Of a stretch of DNA of 8,348 bases, positions 6,618-8,348 are shown in pieces. Each line of letters begins with the position of its first letter. Within the stretch, counting starts at the first letter, position 1. The DNA is from Rickettsia typhi (GTDB taxonomy: Bacteria > Pseudomonadota > Alphaproteobacteria > Rickettsiales > UBA1997): NCBI GenBank assembly GCA_945906835.1, contig CAMDRL010000052.1, positions 1 through 8,348 of the forward strand, given 5' to 3'. Made by a program: the position numbers and the translations under genes. Under the pieces are notes generated by a model that was not told the DNA's origin, did no database searches, and saw nothing but the letters and a program-made list of their open reading frames with translations.

Positions 6618-8053
6618 AAGTTGTTTATTTTTTCAATTATTTTTTCCATTTTCGTACCGCGCGAACCTTTGATATATAAAATATCGCCATCTTTTAATAA
6701 ACTCACAATTCCTAAAGATGCGGTTTGCGAATCAGGAAAGACTGTGCAAATATTTTTATCAAGTTTTTTTGTAGCTAAAGTCATTTTTTCTCCAACTAAA
6801 ATTGCAAAATCAATTTTAAGTTTTTGAATATAGCCAACCACCTCTTCATGTAGTTCAGAAGATTTGTCGCCAAGTTCAAGCATATCGCCAAGTGCCACAA
6901 CAACTCTATTTTTATTTAAGGCGTTTTTTAAACTAATTGCATGTTCAAGTCCAGCATGCATAGAAAGAACGCTGGCATTGTAGCTATCATCAATGATGAT
7001 AACTCTTTTATTGTCAAATTTGGCTTGAAAAATCTTTCCTCGGCCTTTTGAATTTTCAAGGTCTTTGAAAGTTAAAATTCCTTTTTTAACATTATGCCCA
7101 AGCAGGTCTAAACAGGCTAAAACAATGATTGAGTTAAAAATTGCGGCTTTGTGAGAAGTGGATATTTCGTAAGAAATTTCAATATCATTTTTAGTTTTTA
7201 CTTTCACTTCCGAAAGTTCAGAGCTTTTAATGGCGATGTTTAGCAGTCGGTAATTACTAGATTTGTTTTCACCAAAAGAAAAAATTTTGTTTTTAGAAAT
7301 CTTAGAATTAAGAGCTTTATCTTTTATAAATTCAAAATGCTTATTATCTTGATTAATCAATACGATGCCTTCTTTAGGAAGACCAGAAAAAATTTCGGAT
7401 TTTGCAATAGCAATCTCTTCTTCATTTTTAAAATTTTCAATATGAACAGGACCAACATTTGTGATAATTGCTAAATGCGGCTTAGCTAAATTTGATAATG
7501 GTGCAATTTCTCCTAAGTGATTCATGCCCATTTCAAAAATTCCATATTCGCAATCTTTAGAAAAATTGCATAAAGAGAGTGGTAATCCAATGTGATTATT
7601 TAAATTGCCAACTGTGGCAAAAGTTTTTCCTTGAGTTGAAAAAGCGGCGTTTAACATCTCTTTGGTACCAGTTTTACCAACGCTTCCCGTAATACCAATA
7701 ATTTTGGCTAAGCTTCTATTTCGAGAGAAATCTGCTAATTTATATAAAGCGACAAAAGTATTTTTTACCAAAATAATTTTGTTTTCTGATAAAGGAGTTT
7801 TGAATTTTTCAAAATCCTCTTCACGGTGAATGATTGCTATTTCGCAGTCATTTTCAAAAACTTGATCAAGAAAGTTATGAGCATCGTGATTTTCTCCTTT
7901 TAAAGCTATAAAAAGCTTATTTTTGGATGCTTTGCGGCTATCAATTATGGTTTCATCAATTGAGGCTTCCCACGATAATTTATCAGGTAAGTTATGAGTT
8001 ATAAACTCATCTCCTAAAGCTGAAATTAATTCTTGCTTTGTCCAAAGTGTCAT
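6608..8053 (-). CDS. murF: UDP-MurNAc-tripeptide--D-Ala-D-Ala ligase
   Basis: MurF uses ATP to add D-Ala-D-Ala to UDP-MurNAc-tripeptide, completing the cytoplasmic pentapeptide precursor that MraY consumes. The 481-residue protein shows the three Mur ligase domains: an N-terminal substrate domain with IDSRK (37-41) and LFIALKGENHDAHNF (47-61); a central ATPase domain with the P-loop GITGSVGKT (120-128), GNLNNHIGLPL (149-159), EMGMNHLGEI (174-183), TNVGPVH (198-204) and a lysine in AIAKSEI (Lys218), the position carbamylated in Mur ligases; and a C-terminal domain with DDSYNA (355-360), LGDMLELG (388-395) and KGSRGTKME (462-470). It is somewhat longer than E. coli MurF (452). The final LSS and the stop codon come from a palindromic repeat. 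The start at 8053 lacks a Shine-Dalgarno. D-Ala-D-Ala ligase itself (Ddl) is not in the window. Confidence 0.97.
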   Translation of the reverse strand: MTLWTKQELISALGDEFITHNLPDKLSWEASIDETIIDSRKASKNKLFIALKGENHDAHNFLDQVFENDCEIAIIHREEDFEKFKTPLSENKIILVKNTFVALYKLADFSRNRSLAKIIGITGSVGKTGTKEMLNAAFSTQGKTFATVGNLNNHIGLPLSLCNFSKDCEYGIFEMGMNHLGEIAPLSNLAKPHLAIITNVGPVHIENFKNEEEIAIAKSEIFSGLPKEGIVLINQDNKHFEFIKDKALNSKISKNKIFSFGENKSSNYRLLNIAIKSSELSEVKVKTKNDIEISYEISTSHKAAIFNSIIVLACLDLLGHNVKKGILTFKDLENSKGRGKIFQAKFDNKRVIIIDDSYNASVLSMHAGLEHAISLKNALNKNRVVVALGDMLELGDKSSELHEEVVGYIQKLKIDFAILVGEKMTLATKKLDKNICTVFPDSQTASLGIVSLLKDGDILYIKGSRGTKMEKIIEKINNLSS

Positions 8054-8101
8054 AAAAGTTTTAATAGTTTTAGCTGATTTTATTAATAAAAAATACTTAT
8101 G

Positions 8102-8162
8102 ATCCTTGACTAGTAAGCGTCGAGGATCTCATGAGATCCTCGAATCCTGAGAATTCAAGGAT
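8102..8162. repeat. Palindromic repeat upstream of murF
   Basis: A perfect 22-bp palindrome (8121-8142, CGAGGATCTC/GAGATCCTCG) sits inside outer arms ATCCTTGA (8102-8109) and TCAAGGAT (8155-8162). The middle portions no longer pair, so the element looks decayed. It shares the exact 16-bp core AGGATCTCATGAGATC with the repeat at 6581-6596, indicating one family. It occupies half of the spacer between the kinase gene and murF. On the minus strand a run of six T (8093-8088) follows the base of the hairpin by 8 bases, so weak termination of the kinase transcript is possible. Confidence 0.8.
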
Positions 8163-8172
8163 GAAGCGATTG

Positions 8173-8348
8173 TTATTTTTTTACAAAAGTTAATGATTTA
8201 ATTTCATTTTCAGTAAATCTAGCACCAAGTTTTTGAATAATTTTTGACGCTAAAATATTGCCAAATTCTGCTGAATTTTTTAATTCAGAATTATTTGTTA
8301 ACCCATAAAAAAAGCCTGCTGCAAAGGCATCTCCAGCGCCAGTTGTAT
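8173..8348 (-). CDS. PfkB-family carbohydrate/nucleoside kinase, C-terminal part
   Basis: The gene enters from the right edge; its last 57 codons and TAA stop (8173-8175) are visible. The fragment starts TTGAGDAFAAGFFYGL, the second PfkB signature (usually D-T-T/A-G-A-G-D-x-F), whose final Asp is the catalytic base of ribokinase-type kinases; the preceding partial codon (xAT) fits the expected Asp. The remainder (SAEFGNILASKIIQKLGARFTENEI) matches the helical C-terminus of this family. Substrate cannot be told from this part: adenosine kinase-like, ribokinase-like and fructokinase-like enzymes share it. It is upstream of murF on the same strand, 119 bp away and separated by a palindromic repeat, so co-transcription is uncertain. 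Confidence 0.88.
   Translation of the reverse strand, partial: TTGAGDAFAAGFFYGLTNNSELKNSAEFGNILASKIIQKLGARFTENEIKSLTFVKK

Noticed and set aside
6426..6827. Plus-strand open frame of 133 codons
   Set aside because: It overlaps the mraY start and murF 3' end antisense; its middle (VILRAKPKGSHEIFRFSQDD) is just the palindromic repeat read as protein.
1..8348. CRISPR array, tRNA or rRNA genes, toxin-antitoxin or defence module
   Set aside because: No regularly spaced repeats, cloverleaf-like sequences, rRNA signatures or small paired toxin-like genes were seen; coding space is taken by housekeeping genes.

Overview
The window is AT-rich, gene-dense chromosomal DNA with short spacers and housekeeping genes typical of an alphaproteobacterium. 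ThyX-type thymidylate synthase, an ExoD-family membrane protein, TatA, very low GC and many dispersed palindromic repeats together suggest a Rickettsiales- or Holosporales-like lineage. This placement is inferred from gene content and style, not from a phylogeny. None of the eight visible start codons has a Shine-Dalgarno-like sequence in front of it.

Layout. Positions 1-122 hold the last 39 codons of a probable IS630-family transposase. A short, diverged copy of the same 3' end lies in inverted orientation at about 228-298, directly against the uvrC stop, with a near-perfect AT-rich palindrome (201-259) between the two. uvrC (298-2199, minus strand) carries an in-frame palindromic repeat of about 84 bp that adds roughly 28 residues just before a catalytic motif. 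Divergent from uvrC, on the plus strand, is a three-gene run: thyX (2280-3215), tatA (3228-3422) and an exoD-family gene (3435-4058).

A long nested inverted repeat (4061-4184) separates this run from a converging minus-strand group. Read in transcription order, that group is a PfkB-family sugar/nucleoside kinase (C-terminal part only, 8173-8348), murF (6608-8053), mraY (5474-6529), proC (4640-5464) and rnhA (4203-4640). murF and mraY catalyse consecutive late steps of peptidoglycan precursor synthesis: addition of D-Ala-D-Ala in the cytoplasm, then transfer of the pentapeptide to undecaprenyl phosphate in the membrane. proC and rnhA follow closely behind and overlap by one base, so they are probably co-transcribed with mraY although functionally unrelated.

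Palindromic repeats flank murF on both sides (6558-6617 and 8102-8162) and share a 16-bp core. The first of these supplies the murF stop codon.

No new defence, toxin, secretion or biosynthetic system was found. The unusual content is the repeat biology: repeats that enter or terminate conserved genes without breaking them, and inverted transposase ends beside uvrC. No tRNA, rRNA or CRISPR array was seen.
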